A stretch of DNA of 64,000 nucleotides from positions 310,001 through 374,000 of the forward strand of contig MKUW01000015.1 of assembly GCA_001899005.1 (NCBI GenBank), given 5' to 3'. Made by a program: the position numbers and the translations under genes. Positions 55,509 through 64,000 of the stretch are shown here, one piece after another (the first letter of the stretch is position 1; each line of letters starts with the position of its first letter). This DNA comes from Chloroflexi bacterium 44-23. GTDB lineage: Bacteria > Chloroflexota > Anaerolineae > Anaerolineales > Anaerolineaceae. Below the pieces are notes generated by a model. It was given only the letters and a program-made list of their open reading frames with translations. It was not told the DNA's origin and did not search any database.

Positions 55509-55893
55509 ATTTGGAAAAATATTGATTATTGATGACGATAGAACAATGTCAAAATTGCTATCAACACTTTTTGAAATTGAGAATTTTACCGTGATCAATA
55601 TTAATCCAACACGTTTCAGCACAATTTCTGATCAAATTGAGATTATTCAGCCCGATATTATTATTATGGACATTCATCTAAATGGTAATAATGGCCTTGA
55701 AATATTAAGAAATCTTAAATTAAATAACATAACGAAAAATTCTAAAGTGATTGTTTGCTCTGGCGACAATCAAATGGAAGAAGCCATCAAGGCTGGAGCC
55801 GAAGTTTTTTTCTTAAAACCTTATATGCCAAGTGATTTACTCGCCAGCATTCATTCATTATTAAAAACAAATGGAGAAGAATTTGTCAAATAA
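55498..55893 (+). CDS. Stand-alone response-regulator receiver protein
   Basis: The 131-residue protein has the acidic triplet Asp12-Asp14 (IIDDDRTM), phospho-acceptor Asp58 (IIIMDIHLN) and the Lys in FFLKPYMP. It lacks an output domain. The ATG lies in the last codons of lon, and its own end overlaps the PHP-AlbA_2 gene, so the three are translationally linked. Its partner may be the PHP protein, which has no known regulator. Confidence 0.85.
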   Translation: MNSKFGKILIIDDDRTMSKLLSTLFEIENFTVININPTRFSTISDQIEIIQPDIIIMDIHLNGNNGLEILRNLKLNNITKNSKVIVCSGDNQMEEAIKAGAEVFFLKPYMPSDLLASIHSLLKTNGEEFVK

Positions 55894-57634
55894 CACACAA
55901 AACCCAAAACCAGGCTGGTATTGCGTGGATTTACATAATCACACACCTGCCTCAACAGATTATCAACAACCTGATGTCAAAATGATAGAAATATTACAGC
56001 GGGCAGAAGCACGTGGGCTTGATGTGATCGCCATTACTGATCACAATACAGTAGCGGGATATAGAAAAATGATGGAGGAAATTCGTCAGCTAAATCTCTT
56101 GAAAGGTTTAAACCGCTTATTGCCGGAAGAAAAAAGGTTACTCGATGAATATGATCGCTTGTTTTCTAAGATTTTGGTCTTGCCGGGATTCGAGTTTACA
56201 GCCACATTGGGCTTTCATATTCTGGCAATATTTTCACCCGATAAATCCATCCGCGAGATTGAACATTTACTACTCTCTTTAAATATCGCACCCAACCTTC
56301 TGGATGAAGGATCCCAAACTGTTGGAGCCACGACGGATGTCGTAGCAGCCTATAAGTTAATCAACCAATCCGGCGGATTGGTTATTGCCGCCCATGCCAA
56401 CTCCTCCAATGGAGTTGCTATGAGGGGTTTCAATTTCGGAGGTCAAACCAAAATTGCCTATACGCAGGATCCAAATCTTCATGCACTCGAAGTGACTGAC
56501 CTTGAGCAAAAAGGAACCCGCACTACTGCAACTTTTTTCAATGGAACCAAACCGGAATATCCACGCAGAATGCACTGCATCCAGGGTTCTGATTCCCACC
56601 GCCTGACCACCGATGCAACTCGCCGAAAAAACCTGGGAGTTGGTGATCGAACCACAGATATTTTACTTAAGGAAAAAGACTTCCAATCCATTATGGATGT
56701 CTTTAACAGCAATGATTTTTCAAAAACACGCCCGCATCGCTCCAATGCAGAACCTTCATACAATTTTGTGATCACCGCTCAAGAAGAAGGCGCCAATATC
56801 ATTCAGGATTTCCATGAAAGTATGACGGTTCGTGGCGGAAAGCTATACGCAGTTTTGGCGGATATATGCGCATTTTCCAATACAAATGGTGGCACACTAT
56901 TTGTTGGTTTGAGCGCAGATATGAAAAAAGGAATCGTCGGATTAAACGATGTAGAAAAAAACGTAGCATTACTGGAAAAGGAAATCTCAAACCGCATCAG
57001 CCCACCACTGAACTGTAAAATTGATGTGCACGAATTAAATGGTAAGAAAATAGTTCGCATTTTGGTTCCACGTGGAGAAGATCCCCCTTATTCATTGGAT
57101 GATTATAAAATTTATATTCGTGAAGAAACTGAAACCAACCTTGCCGTCCGTGACGAAATTGTCAATTTGGTAATGCGTGGAAAGCACCTTGCCCAAGCTC
57201 AAAAAACAGAAGTATCAGAAACGGTTAAATCCTCTTCGCCAACCCCGGAGAAAGCTATCGAAACCGATGAAAGAGCAGCAATAGATCCTCAAACCGGTAT
57301 AGAGTTGTTTCTTCCTGAAGAACGCAATGGCGTGCGCTATTTTACCGTGCGGGATTTACGGAATGGAAATATCGTAAACAACGTTACGCAGACATCTGCA
57401 CGTCGATTGTGGCAATATGCTATTAAGCGTTACAACGATATGATTGACAAGGACGAACACCCAAAAATTAAGTGGTTGGGTAATTTTGGCTTATGGCGTA
57501 AGTATAAAGGCCGCAATATAGATATTTATGATTTAGTTTTCAAGGAAGACGAAAAGCTGCGTTATTTTTTTGGCGTCACGTCGATTGGATTACATGGAAA
57601 TTGGAAAGTTTTGACGGGTGAAAAGGAAGATTGA
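55871..57634 (+). CDS. PHP phosphoesterase fused to an AlbA_2/Schlafen-like DNA-binding domain
   Basis: Residues about 15-260 form a PHP domain with metal ligands in VDLHNHTPAS (His22, His24), AITDHNT (Asp57-His58), AAHANSSN and GSDSHRL. Residues about 295-440 match the AlbA_2/divergent AAA-4 domain (ESMTVRGGKLYAVLADICAFSNTNGGTLFVGL, ISPPLNCKI, YKIYIREETET). A basic C-terminal region follows (about 480-587). The ATG at 55871 overlaps the receiver gene by 23 bases; a TTG at 55883 has a better-placed GGAG and is a real alternative. Likely a nucleic-acid or nucleotide phosphoesterase; the substrate is unknown. Confidence 0.82.
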   Translation: MEKNLSNNTQNPKPGWYCVDLHNHTPASTDYQQPDVKMIEILQRAEARGLDVIAITDHNTVAGYRKMMEEIRQLNLLKGLNRLLPEEKRLLDEYDRLFSKILVLPGFEFTATLGFHILAIFSPDKSIREIEHLLLSLNIAPNLLDEGSQTVGATTDVVAAYKLINQSGGLVIAAHANSSNGVAMRGFNFGGQTKIAYTQDPNLHALEVTDLEQKGTRTTATFFNGTKPEYPRRMHCIQGSDSHRLTTDATRRKNLGVGDRTTDILLKEKDFQSIMDVFNSNDFSKTRPHRSNAEPSYNFVITAQEEGANIIQDFHESMTVRGGKLYAVLADICAFSNTNGGTLFVGLSADMKKGIVGLNDVEKNVALLEKEISNRISPPLNCKIDVHELNGKKIVRILVPRGEDPPYSLDDYKIYIREETETNLAVRDEIVNLVMRGKHLAQAQKTEVSETVKSSSPTPEKAIETDERAAIDPQTGIELFLPEERNGVRYFTVRDLRNGNIVNNVTQTSARRLWQYAIKRYNDMIDKDEHPKIKWLGNFGLWRKYKGRNIDIYDLVFKEDEKLRYFFGVTSIGLHGNWKVLTGEKED

Positions 57635-58131
57635 TGGCAGAAATACATGCTGCCGTGTTAACTGTTTCTGACAGATCATTTGCAGGTACACGCGAAGATT
57701 TTTCAGGTCCGGCAATTATTGACTTGTTAAAAACGCAGGGAATTGAACTAACCCATTATTCAATTGTTCCCGACGATAGGGAATCCATAATTTCGCAATT
57801 AAGCGATTGGATTAATGAGGGGAGTTCAAATATCATCTTTACAACTGGGGGGACAGGTTTTTCACCTCATGATGTTACGCCTGAGGCTACGAAAACAATT
57901 ATCGAGCGCGAAACGCCCGGTATCTCAGAATTCATACGAGCAAGAAGTGCAGAGAAAACTCCACATGCGATATTGTCACGTGCGGTTAGCGGTATTTGTA
58001 AAAATTGTTTAATTATTAATTTGCCTGGTAGCCCAAAAGCTGCCTGCGAAAGCGTACAATTTATCTTTCCAGTTCTTCCCCATGCAATTGAACTACTTCT
58101 CGATCAACCTGATTCGGAAAAAAATCATTAA
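57634..58131 (+). CDS. MogA/MoaB-family molybdopterin adenylyltransferase
   Basis: The ATG at 57634 shares its A with the upstream TGA and has AAGGA 8 bases before; it gives 165 residues. The protein has AVLTVSDRSFAG, the family motif FTTGGTGFSPHDVTPEAT and NLPGSPKAACES. MogA adenylylates molybdopterin ahead of Mo insertion, as needed by the xanthine dehydrogenase-type enzymes at 27620-35480, though it is encoded 18 kb away with lon. MoaB-type proteins share the fold, so the exact step is not certain. Confidence 0.88.
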   Translation: MAEIHAAVLTVSDRSFAGTREDFSGPAIIDLLKTQGIELTHYSIVPDDRESIISQLSDWINEGSSNIIFTTGGTGFSPHDVTPEATKTIIERETPGISEFIRARSAEKTPHAILSRAVSGICKNCLIINLPGSPKAACESVQFIFPVLPHAIELLLDQPDSEKNH

Positions 58132-58214
58132 GCTCAAAGTATTTTAAAATTACAAATAATTTTATTAAAGCCATTTGTGCCCAAAGAGAAACAATTCTGC
58201 CTTGATATTGCGAT

Positions 58215-59510
58215 TTAATGAAACAAGGTTTGTAATTTCTCGGCAATGTTGTCACCATATCTTATATTTACATGAGGGAACGGAATTTGGGCACTTGCGG
58301 GGGTTTCTGCGGCTTCAGAAAAATTTGCATCGAAAGAATTAGAATCGATATTTACCATGACAGGATTCAAGCGTTTGCGAAGCAGAACCTCAATACCGAT
58401 TTGATTTGAACTTACAGGTGCTGCAGAAACGAGAAATACTGTGCTACCTCTGGGAATTTGCGACGAAAGCGATTCGATTAGACCGCCCAATGGCATTTTC
58501 CCTTTCCCCTCCAGGAAAGCAAGAGTATCCATAATTTTGCCAAATTGCCGTTCACCCTTTTCACCAGCCAAAATTATCATTCGTTGATCAGCGCTAGCAA
58601 AACCAACCGCTTTATCTGTTTTTGTAAAATAATTGGCAAGCGTAGCACAAATACTGATTGCATACTCAAATGTGCTAACGGGTAATTTAAATTGCTCCTG
58701 ATCTCTCCAGGCCCAAAATGAATCAGCTTTATTTACTTCAAGATCTAGTTTCTTTTCATAATGGAAATTGGCATTCGAATCTAATAGGATCCAAGTGTCA
58801 CCTTGTGGATCTTGTTCAAATTCTTTGACCATAAAATGACCGCGTTTGGCACTGCTTCGCCAATGGATACGATTTAAAGGATCTCCCGGTTGATATTCTC
58901 TCACCCCGGCAGCAATTGAGGTCGCTTGAAGACTTTTTTGCCGAACAGTTTCTCCACCAATATACAAACCTATAGGTTGCTTAATTTTTTCAATATTCTC
59001 AAAATAAGGTAAAACAACCAGGGTTTTGTCACTTTCAAATACTTTCTCAGAAAGAAACATTCCAAAAGGATCTCCCGACCTTAAGAGCGTTGGACTCATT
59101 GTATACGCCCCACGTTTGATCAATAGTGTCCGTGATACATAAAAGCGATCCTGACGAGGACTTATTTGCGAGAGTACTTTTGATCCTGTATTGCCGGGTA
59201 AACCGCTTAAATCCTCAATTTCGACCCATAGACGCCATAATTTTGATTGGTTGACCACATCAAAACGTTCTTCGAACATATTTCCAACCGGTAATCGCAG
59301 GACTCTCTGCCTTCTCAAAACAGCAATTTTCTTTGTTGCAATCAATGTCCAAAAAAAGTTAACGATGATCAATAAGAGAGCCAGTATTGCCAAACGATAA
59401 AAGACAATGCGGGAATCCGGAAAATTTGAAAACCGGCCGGCATAAATGGCAATGAATAGAGACACCAATGCAATTGAAATAAATACCCAAAATGCTTTAC
59501 GAATTTGCAT
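58215..59510 (-). CDS. DUF58 domain membrane protein
   Basis: The ATG at 59510 lies 4 bases after the moxR stop; a GTG at 59537 would overlap it. The 431-residue protein has two N-terminal membrane helices and the DUF58 hallmark PGDPLNRIHWRSSAKRG at about 230-250. A vWA-like C-terminal part (DTWILLDSNAN, VFLVSAAPV) follows. DUF58 proteins travel with MoxR ATPases in membrane-linked assembly or stress systems. The pair here fits that pattern; the target is unknown. Confidence 0.87.
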   Translation of the reverse strand: MQIRKAFWVFISIALVSLFIAIYAGRFSNFPDSRIVFYRLAILALLLIIVNFFWTLIATKKIAVLRRQRVLRLPVGNMFEERFDVVNQSKLWRLWVEIEDLSGLPGNTGSKVLSQISPRQDRFYVSRTLLIKRGAYTMSPTLLRSGDPFGMFLSEKVFESDKTLVVLPYFENIEKIKQPIGLYIGGETVRQKSLQATSIAAGVREYQPGDPLNRIHWRSSAKRGHFMVKEFEQDPQGDTWILLDSNANFHYEKKLDLEVNKADSFWAWRDQEQFKLPVSTFEYAISICATLANYFTKTDKAVGFASADQRMIILAGEKGERQFGKIMDTLAFLEGKGKMPLGGLIESLSSQIPRGSTVFLVSAAPVSSNQIGIEVLLRKRLNPVMVNIDSNSFDANFSEAAETPASAQIPFPHVNIRYGDNIAEKLQTLFH

Positions 59511-59514
59511 ATTG

Positions 59515-60480
59515 TTAAATCGGATTAAAATCCCCACCAGGCACGGAAACTGAATTAATTACCTCGGTGATAATTTGTTCAGAAGAAAGGTTGCGCAGGC
59601 GAGCTGCAGGTTGAATAATCATACGATGGCCCATTACAAAACGTGCGAGAGTTTTCACATCATCCGGCAATACATAATCCCGCCCAGAAGTGGCCGCGCG
59701 AGCTTGACTTGTGCGATACAGCCCCAAACTTGCCCTCGGACTGACACCAAGGTAAACATCAGGATGAACTCTGGTTGCCCTTGTCAATTCAACAATATAC
59801 TTCTTAACCGCCGGTGAAATATAAACTTCTTTTATTGCATCTTGCATTTGCAATATTTCTGTTTCAATTGAGACAATTTCCAGTGAATCGATTGGGTGTT
59901 GGATTTTCTGTAAATCCAGGATCTCCATTTCATCATTGAATCCGGGATAGCCAATTTTTATTTTCATAATGAAGCGATCCAATTGTGCTTCTGGTAATGG
60001 AAAGGTACCTTCATATTCAATCGGGTTCTGAGTAGCTAAAACCATAAACGGTCTGGGAAGAATATAGGTGATTCCATCCACTGATATCTGGCGCTCCTCC
60101 ATAGCTTCTAATAATGCAGATTGGGTTTTCGGAGTAGCCCTGTTGATTTCATCAGCCAGGACAATTTGGCTTAACAAAGGCCCGGGTCTAAACTCGAATT
60201 CGCGGGTGTTTTGATTAAATATCGAAACACCAGTAATATCGCTGGGCAACATGTCAGGGGTAAATTGAATCCTCGTAAATGAGCAGCCAATTGATTTTGC
60301 CAAACTTTTCGCCAACATTGTCTTTCCAACTCCAGGCACGTCATCAATTAATAAATGCCCCTGGCTTAACAAAGCTATAACAATATTTTCTAAAACTTGC
60401 TTTTTTCCAACAATGACTTTTTCAAGATTCCCAATAAGCTTCTCAGAAAATGCGATAACATCAATATTTGAATTATTCAT
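59515..60480 (-). CDS. MoxR-family AAA+ ATPase
   Basis: The ATG at 60480 has AGGGA 5 bases upstream and is preferred over one at 60495. The 321-residue protein has Walker A DVPGVGKTMLAK, Walker B IVLADEINRATPK, sensor 1 VLATQNPIEYEGTFPLPEAQLDRF and a C-terminal lid with GVSPRASLGLYR. MoxR ATPases act as chaperones with vWA or DUF58 partners. It overlaps the YfhO-like gene by 8 bases and precedes DUF58, so the three are co-translated. Confidence 0.93.
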   Translation of the reverse strand: MNNSNIDVIAFSEKLIGNLEKVIVGKKQVLENIVIALLSQGHLLIDDVPGVGKTMLAKSLAKSIGCSFTRIQFTPDMLPSDITGVSIFNQNTREFEFRPGPLLSQIVLADEINRATPKTQSALLEAMEERQISVDGITYILPRPFMVLATQNPIEYEGTFPLPEAQLDRFIMKIKIGYPGFNDEMEILDLQKIQHPIDSLEIVSIETEILQMQDAIKEVYISPAVKKYIVELTRATRVHPDVYLGVSPRASLGLYRTSQARAATSGRDYVLPDDVKTLARFVMGHRMIIQPAARLRNLSSEQIITEVINSVSVPGGDFNPI

Positions 60481-62815
60481 AAAGTCCCTTTTCATACCTT
60501 TTCCGAATCCTGATCGAAAATTTATTTGTTGCCAGAAAAATAATAATAAGCAGTATTGTTGTAATTGTAATTACCCAGCCGAGCTTAAACGAGATTGGTT
60601 CATATTTGACTTCTAGAGTATGCGATCCTGGCGGTAATTTAATTCCCTGAAACAGAAAATCAGTTCTTTCTATTGCCAGCTTTTGTCCATTTTCAAGTTG
60701 CGCTTTCCAACCGGGATACCAGGTCTGTCGAATCTCCAACCAACCTTCCTGACTGCTGTCGTAATTAATCCTCCAATAGCCATCCTTATAAAAAATACTT
60801 GTTATACCATTTAAATTTGTTGTAAATTGATGATTAACATTCGTATTGAATGCATCTCCAATCAAAAAAATACATCTTTTTTCTGGATTTGTTGAAATAT
60901 TGTATAAGATAGCCGGCAAGGTCTCGTCTGATGGGATTTCAACTTCACAACTGTACCACTGCACAATTTCTAAGGGCTTAAAATCGATGGCTTGCAATCC
61001 AGTTTCCGAATCTGTATCTAACTCCAATATTGTGGAAACACCAAAAAATTGCAAAATCGTATTCCTCTCAGCTTTGTTTAAAGTCTTCAACCATTTCATA
61101 AACTGATCAAAATACCGAGGAACAAATGGGTCAAAATTGTTTACATAGCGGATATTCTCTCCCAGCAAATTCGTATTTGGTACATATTTCGGGAACATAT
61201 TCTCAGGGTCATCTAACAATTGAAATCGGTCGAAACGAAAATAACGGTTGAATTTTAGGAATTCTTCCGCGTCCTGATCCAGATAAAACAATTGGTTTCT
61301 TTCAACCTCAGGGTTAAAGGTTTGATTCGCTTTAAAATAATCCGAGTGAATGAATTGTCCATAAGGAAAATTGATCAGAAGAAGATCAATCATGAAAACA
61401 ATCAGAAAAGAAATGGAAACCCAATGTTCGTTTTGCCTAACCGCGAGTGATTTCAAGATTGTCATAACGCAAAACAACAAAATTAAACCAGCACTATAGA
61501 TAATGGATATGCGAATTTCTGCCGCTAACTTCCCCATAAACGGCTCTGAGAATAAACCTGCAACCAACACCGCCAGGCCTACAGCCCCAATCAAACCGGT
61601 CTTTCGGATATTAAATTGCCGAAATTGCCAATAATCGAATGCAAATGCGGTGAAAATTGTGAGAGCTAGAGAAAAGAACAACAAAAAGCGGCTGGGAGCT
61701 TGAAATAGACGCAAAGCAGTGGTGTGGTTATACAAAAAAGGGAAAAGTACAAAATTTTTGCCAAGTGCCAATAAAAAAGAAAGAACAGCGATCATTGCAA
61801 GAAGCACCAGATATCTGTTTCTCTGCGAAAATTCTTTTTTGGACAAACGAGTAAGTGAAATTAATAGGACCACAATCAAGAGAACTGCAAACACACCATG
61901 ATAAATCTGGTCCTCCCAAAAGGTTCCTCCGCCAAAAAAGCGATTCAAGCCTGGGTTTCCCAAAAAATTTCCAAAAAATAAAGTGATAATTCTCCAGGGC
62001 CAGAAAGAAAAATTTGCTGCATATTCATAACCGATTTCGTTGCTGCGTTGTGATTGCAAAAGGTATTCAAGAGTTGGTATCAATTGTATGGCTGCCAGTC
62101 CCAGTGCAATCAGAATTGCAATTGAAAATGCCAAAAGAGAATTAAACATCTTTCTGATGGGTTTTAATATCGGAAAAATGAGAAATATCCCCCCCAGTAC
62201 CAGTGTATAAAGACTGGTTTGAGCATGACCACTTAATAGCTGCATTGTCACAAAACATGCAAGCAATAATGTTACTCGCCAATTCACGCGATCATAATTT
62301 TCTCGAATTTTCAAAATCGCATATAAAATCCATGATATCCAGGTAAAAGACCAGACCATACTGATGAACGAAATTCTGCTGATGATGTAACCTGAGAAAA
62401 CCCACATGAATCCGCCTAATAATTGACTTAATTCGGTCATTTTTAATTGCTTAAGGAAAAGACTCATTCCAATTGCAGCCAACATTACATGTAACAAATA
62501 TAACCACGTAAATCCGTAGGCCAGGCCAGTAATCCCAGATAGCTTATAAAATATTATTAGAATCCAATTGAGTGGATAAAATATTGCCGATTGATAATTT
62601 GCCATTAATGGGGAACCAAATCCATTCCATGCATTCCAGAGTGGGAATTCACCTGCAGTAATGCGTTCAATCGCAAATTTCATCCAAGGAATAAATTGGA
62701 GGGTTGTTGTTCCCCAATAAAGAACTTTTCCATCAAGAAACGTTGGCAGATAAACAATTAAAATAACAATCACCAACGAAACTTGAACTCGAAATTTCTT
62801 AAAATACATTTTCAA
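60473..62815 (-). CDS. YfhO-like multi-pass membrane protein (GT-C type)
   Basis: The 780-residue protein has about twelve membrane helices, and the first loop contains EFPLWNAWNGFGSPLMANYQ, typical of YfhO and related GT-C glycosyltransferases. After the helices comes an external domain (about 520-750) with NSSQEGWLE-like strands and TWYPGWKAQLENG near the end, then a last helix. YfhO in Firmicutes transfers sugars to teichoic acid-like polymers. Here the acceptor is unknown. It overlaps the upstream gene by ATGA and the moxR gene by 8 bases. Confidence 0.82.
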   Translation of the reverse strand: MKMYFKKFRVQVSLVIVILIVYLPTFLDGKVLYWGTTTLQFIPWMKFAIERITAGEFPLWNAWNGFGSPLMANYQSAIFYPLNWILIIFYKLSGITGLAYGFTWLYLLHVMLAAIGMSLFLKQLKMTELSQLLGGFMWVFSGYIISRISFISMVWSFTWISWILYAILKIRENYDRVNWRVTLLLACFVTMQLLSGHAQTSLYTLVLGGIFLIFPILKPIRKMFNSLLAFSIAILIALGLAAIQLIPTLEYLLQSQRSNEIGYEYAANFSFWPWRIITLFFGNFLGNPGLNRFFGGGTFWEDQIYHGVFAVLLIVVLLISLTRLSKKEFSQRNRYLVLLAMIAVLSFLLALGKNFVLFPFLYNHTTALRLFQAPSRFLLFFSLALTIFTAFAFDYWQFRQFNIRKTGLIGAVGLAVLVAGLFSEPFMGKLAAEIRISIIYSAGLILLFCVMTILKSLAVRQNEHWVSISFLIVFMIDLLLINFPYGQFIHSDYFKANQTFNPEVERNQLFYLDQDAEEFLKFNRYFRFDRFQLLDDPENMFPKYVPNTNLLGENIRYVNNFDPFVPRYFDQFMKWLKTLNKAERNTILQFFGVSTILELDTDSETGLQAIDFKPLEIVQWYSCEVEIPSDETLPAILYNISTNPEKRCIFLIGDAFNTNVNHQFTTNLNGITSIFYKDGYWRINYDSSQEGWLEIRQTWYPGWKAQLENGQKLAIERTDFLFQGIKLPPGSHTLEVKYEPISFKLGWVITITTILLIIIFLATNKFSIRIRKRYEKGLYE

Positions 62816-64000
62816 AATTCACCCGCCAGCAATAGTTTAAATACGCGATAATCATTATTTTCAAAGAGCAATTCTGAGTTACGGTACCACCAGGACTCTG
62901 AATCTATTTCGTATGATTTTGGAAAAATGATGTAACGTACCCAAAATTGTTTCAGAAATTGATCGTTAGAGCTTAGGTTTTCTTGATCAAAAAATTGTGT
63001 GACGAACTTCTGAATTTGATCCAGATTTTTGCTTTCCGGACCATGTCCAGTAATCACTCGGACAGGAATATAGGCTGGTAAAACATTGCTAATATCATAT
63101 GGCGCTAAGACCACATCTTTTTTTTCACAATCTTCACCAATCGCTTGAACGGTTTCAATGACTGATAATGGTTGATAAATTGGTTGGTGCAAATTTGTTA
63201 CAGACAAAAGTGACCCGCTGTACAAGAAAATTGTTGAAAGGCATGTAAAAACAATAACCAAATTACGCCAGGTAGGTTTCTTTATTTTTCCAATGATGAT
63301 TGAAATAAAAATTGAGAGAATCACCCAATAACCATCGGAAAGACGGCGTTGAAGATTAATCGGGAAATAAACCAAAACCGGTAACAATATCGCCCAGCTT
63401 AAAAGAAATATTTTTCTCTGAATTTCAGATCGCCACTTCCACATGACAAAAACGAGACAGAGAAATCCAATCCCATAAGCCCACAGAAAATCAATCGGGG
63501 GAGGAGATTTGATAATGTTCTGGCCTTCCCAGGCGCTTAGATATGGATCAAAAATAAACATGTAAGTGTTATAAGCAAAAAACGGGAATGGAATAAGGAA
63601 AAAATATAAATTTTCTTTAATTGTCACAATCAGCAGTATTTTCCTGAATTTTAAAAACTCAGCCAGCTTCCATGCAAAAATGATCATCCATGCCAACGGA
63701 ATAATTAAAGGTTGAAAAAAACCAGCCAAAAGCAAATAAATACCTGCGGAAACTCTCCGGTCCAGCTGAAATATATCAATCCCAGGTTGCAATAGCATTC
63801 TAAAAGCGCGCAGCATCAAACCACGTGCAAACAGTAAATGTGGTAATCCAAAAATTGACAAAAAACCAAAAGCTTCAGGCGAATAAAATTCTAATGGAAG
63901 TCTTCCGTTAAAAAGTATAACCAACCAGCCCAGGCCTCCACCTACACTCGAAATAATCACGGCAATTTTCGCGAGATTTGATGATGGTATGAAAATTTTT
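62812..64000 (-). CDS. Multi-pass membrane protein, 5' end beyond window (probable GT-C relative)
   Basis: The frame is open to the right edge, so the start lies outside; a GTG at 63960 is probably internal. At least 396 residues are visible, with about eight membrane helices followed by a soluble C-terminal region (about 290-396) that includes VVLAPYDISNVLPAYIPVRVITGHGPE. It resembles the C-terminal half of a dolichyl-phosphate-mannose-type or GT-C glycosyltransferase, but the catalytic loop would be in the missing part. It overlaps the YfhO-like gene by 4 bases. Confidence 0.7.
   Translation of the reverse strand, partial: KIFIPSSNLAKIAVIISSVGGGLGWLVILFNGRLPLEFYSPEAFGFLSIFGLPHLLFARGLMLRAFRMLLQPGIDIFQLDRRVSAGIYLLLAGFFQPLIIPLAWMIIFAWKLAEFLKFRKILLIVTIKENLYFFLIPFPFFAYNTYMFIFDPYLSAWEGQNIIKSPPPIDFLWAYGIGFLCLVFVMWKWRSEIQRKIFLLSWAILLPVLVYFPINLQRRLSDGYWVILSIFISIIIGKIKKPTWRNLVIVFTCLSTIFLYSGSLLSVTNLHQPIYQPLSVIETVQAIGEDCEKKDVVLAPYDISNVLPAYIPVRVITGHGPESKNLDQIQKFVTQFFDQENLSSNDQFLKQFWVRYIIFPKSYEIDSESWWYRNSELLFENNDYRVFKLLLAGEF

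Noticed and set aside
58145..58164. Hairpin between the MogA-like and DUF58 genes as a terminator
   Set aside because: An 8-bp stem with only A-T pairs and no T-run; too weak to call.
1..64000. CRISPR array or rRNA operon
   Set aside because: No regularly spaced repeats and no rRNA-like sequence were seen on reading through the window.

Overview
The window is 64 kb of AT-rich, gene-dense bacterial chromosome with about 57 protein genes, one tRNA and only two gene-free stretches longer than 300 bases. No rRNA, CRISPR array, insertion sequence or recognisable prophage was seen. The gene content suggests a Chloroflexota bacterium, probably an Anaerolineae relative. The clues are F420 genes together with Gram-positive-style housekeeping order (asp23-nusB, yqeY-pgpH-ybeY-dgkA, mrfA-mrfB), a DUF1385 protein, many NarL-type regulators, and a lipoprotein linker rich in Pro and Thr. 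This placement is inferred from gene content and was not tested by phylogeny.

Layout. 1-4265 (+): a phosphonate-type ABC importer, made of a fused binding protein (truncated at the window edge), PhnC, and a PhnE with two permease domains in one chain. 4318-13045: a HAD hydrolase, a NarL-type two-component pair with a membrane protein, typA, a bidirectional terminator, a YhiN-type flavoprotein and a HemN/HemW-like radical SAM enzyme. 13087-15560: a predicted cysteine peptidase, a tyrosine recombinase and an 845-base gene-free stretch. 15561-24551 (+ apart from the prepilin peptidase): an esterase, asp23-nusB, a large lipoprotein, then mrfA-mrfB DNA repair genes followed by a DUF2007 gene. The MrfA helicase here carries an internal HNH nuclease domain.

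24561-40041 (-): the most notable region. Thirteen co-oriented, tightly packed genes join a selenium-dependent molybdenum hydroxylase system to F420 genes. The hydroxylase part is ssnA, a YgfM-like FAD subunit, an XdhD-like FeS-Mo fusion, a second hydroxylase made of a FAD-FeS fusion plus a Mo subunit with a two-helix membrane protein between them, yqeB and a yqeC-mocA fusion. The F420 part is cofC, cofE, an NADPH:F420 oxidoreductase and an LLM-class F420 enzyme. A class IV aminotransferase ends the run. A good promoter lies just upstream of ssnA. The arrangement suggests heterocycle or purine oxidation by Mo enzymes linked, directly or through NADP, to the F420 pool.

40178-52330 (mostly +): an M20 peptidase, DUF1385, a probably leaderless comEA, yqeY-pgpH-ybeY-dgkA, an orphan NarL regulator, xth, a CheY-like receiver, DUF192, a LysM-M23 peptidase, two unknown genes and tRNA-Arg(UCU). 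52576-58131 (+): hsp20, lon, a receiver protein, a PHP plus AlbA_2 fusion and a MogA/MoaB protein; the last four genes overlap one another. 58215-64000 (-): DUF58, MoxR, a YfhO-like membrane protein and a further large membrane protein cut by the right edge, all overlapping or nearly so.
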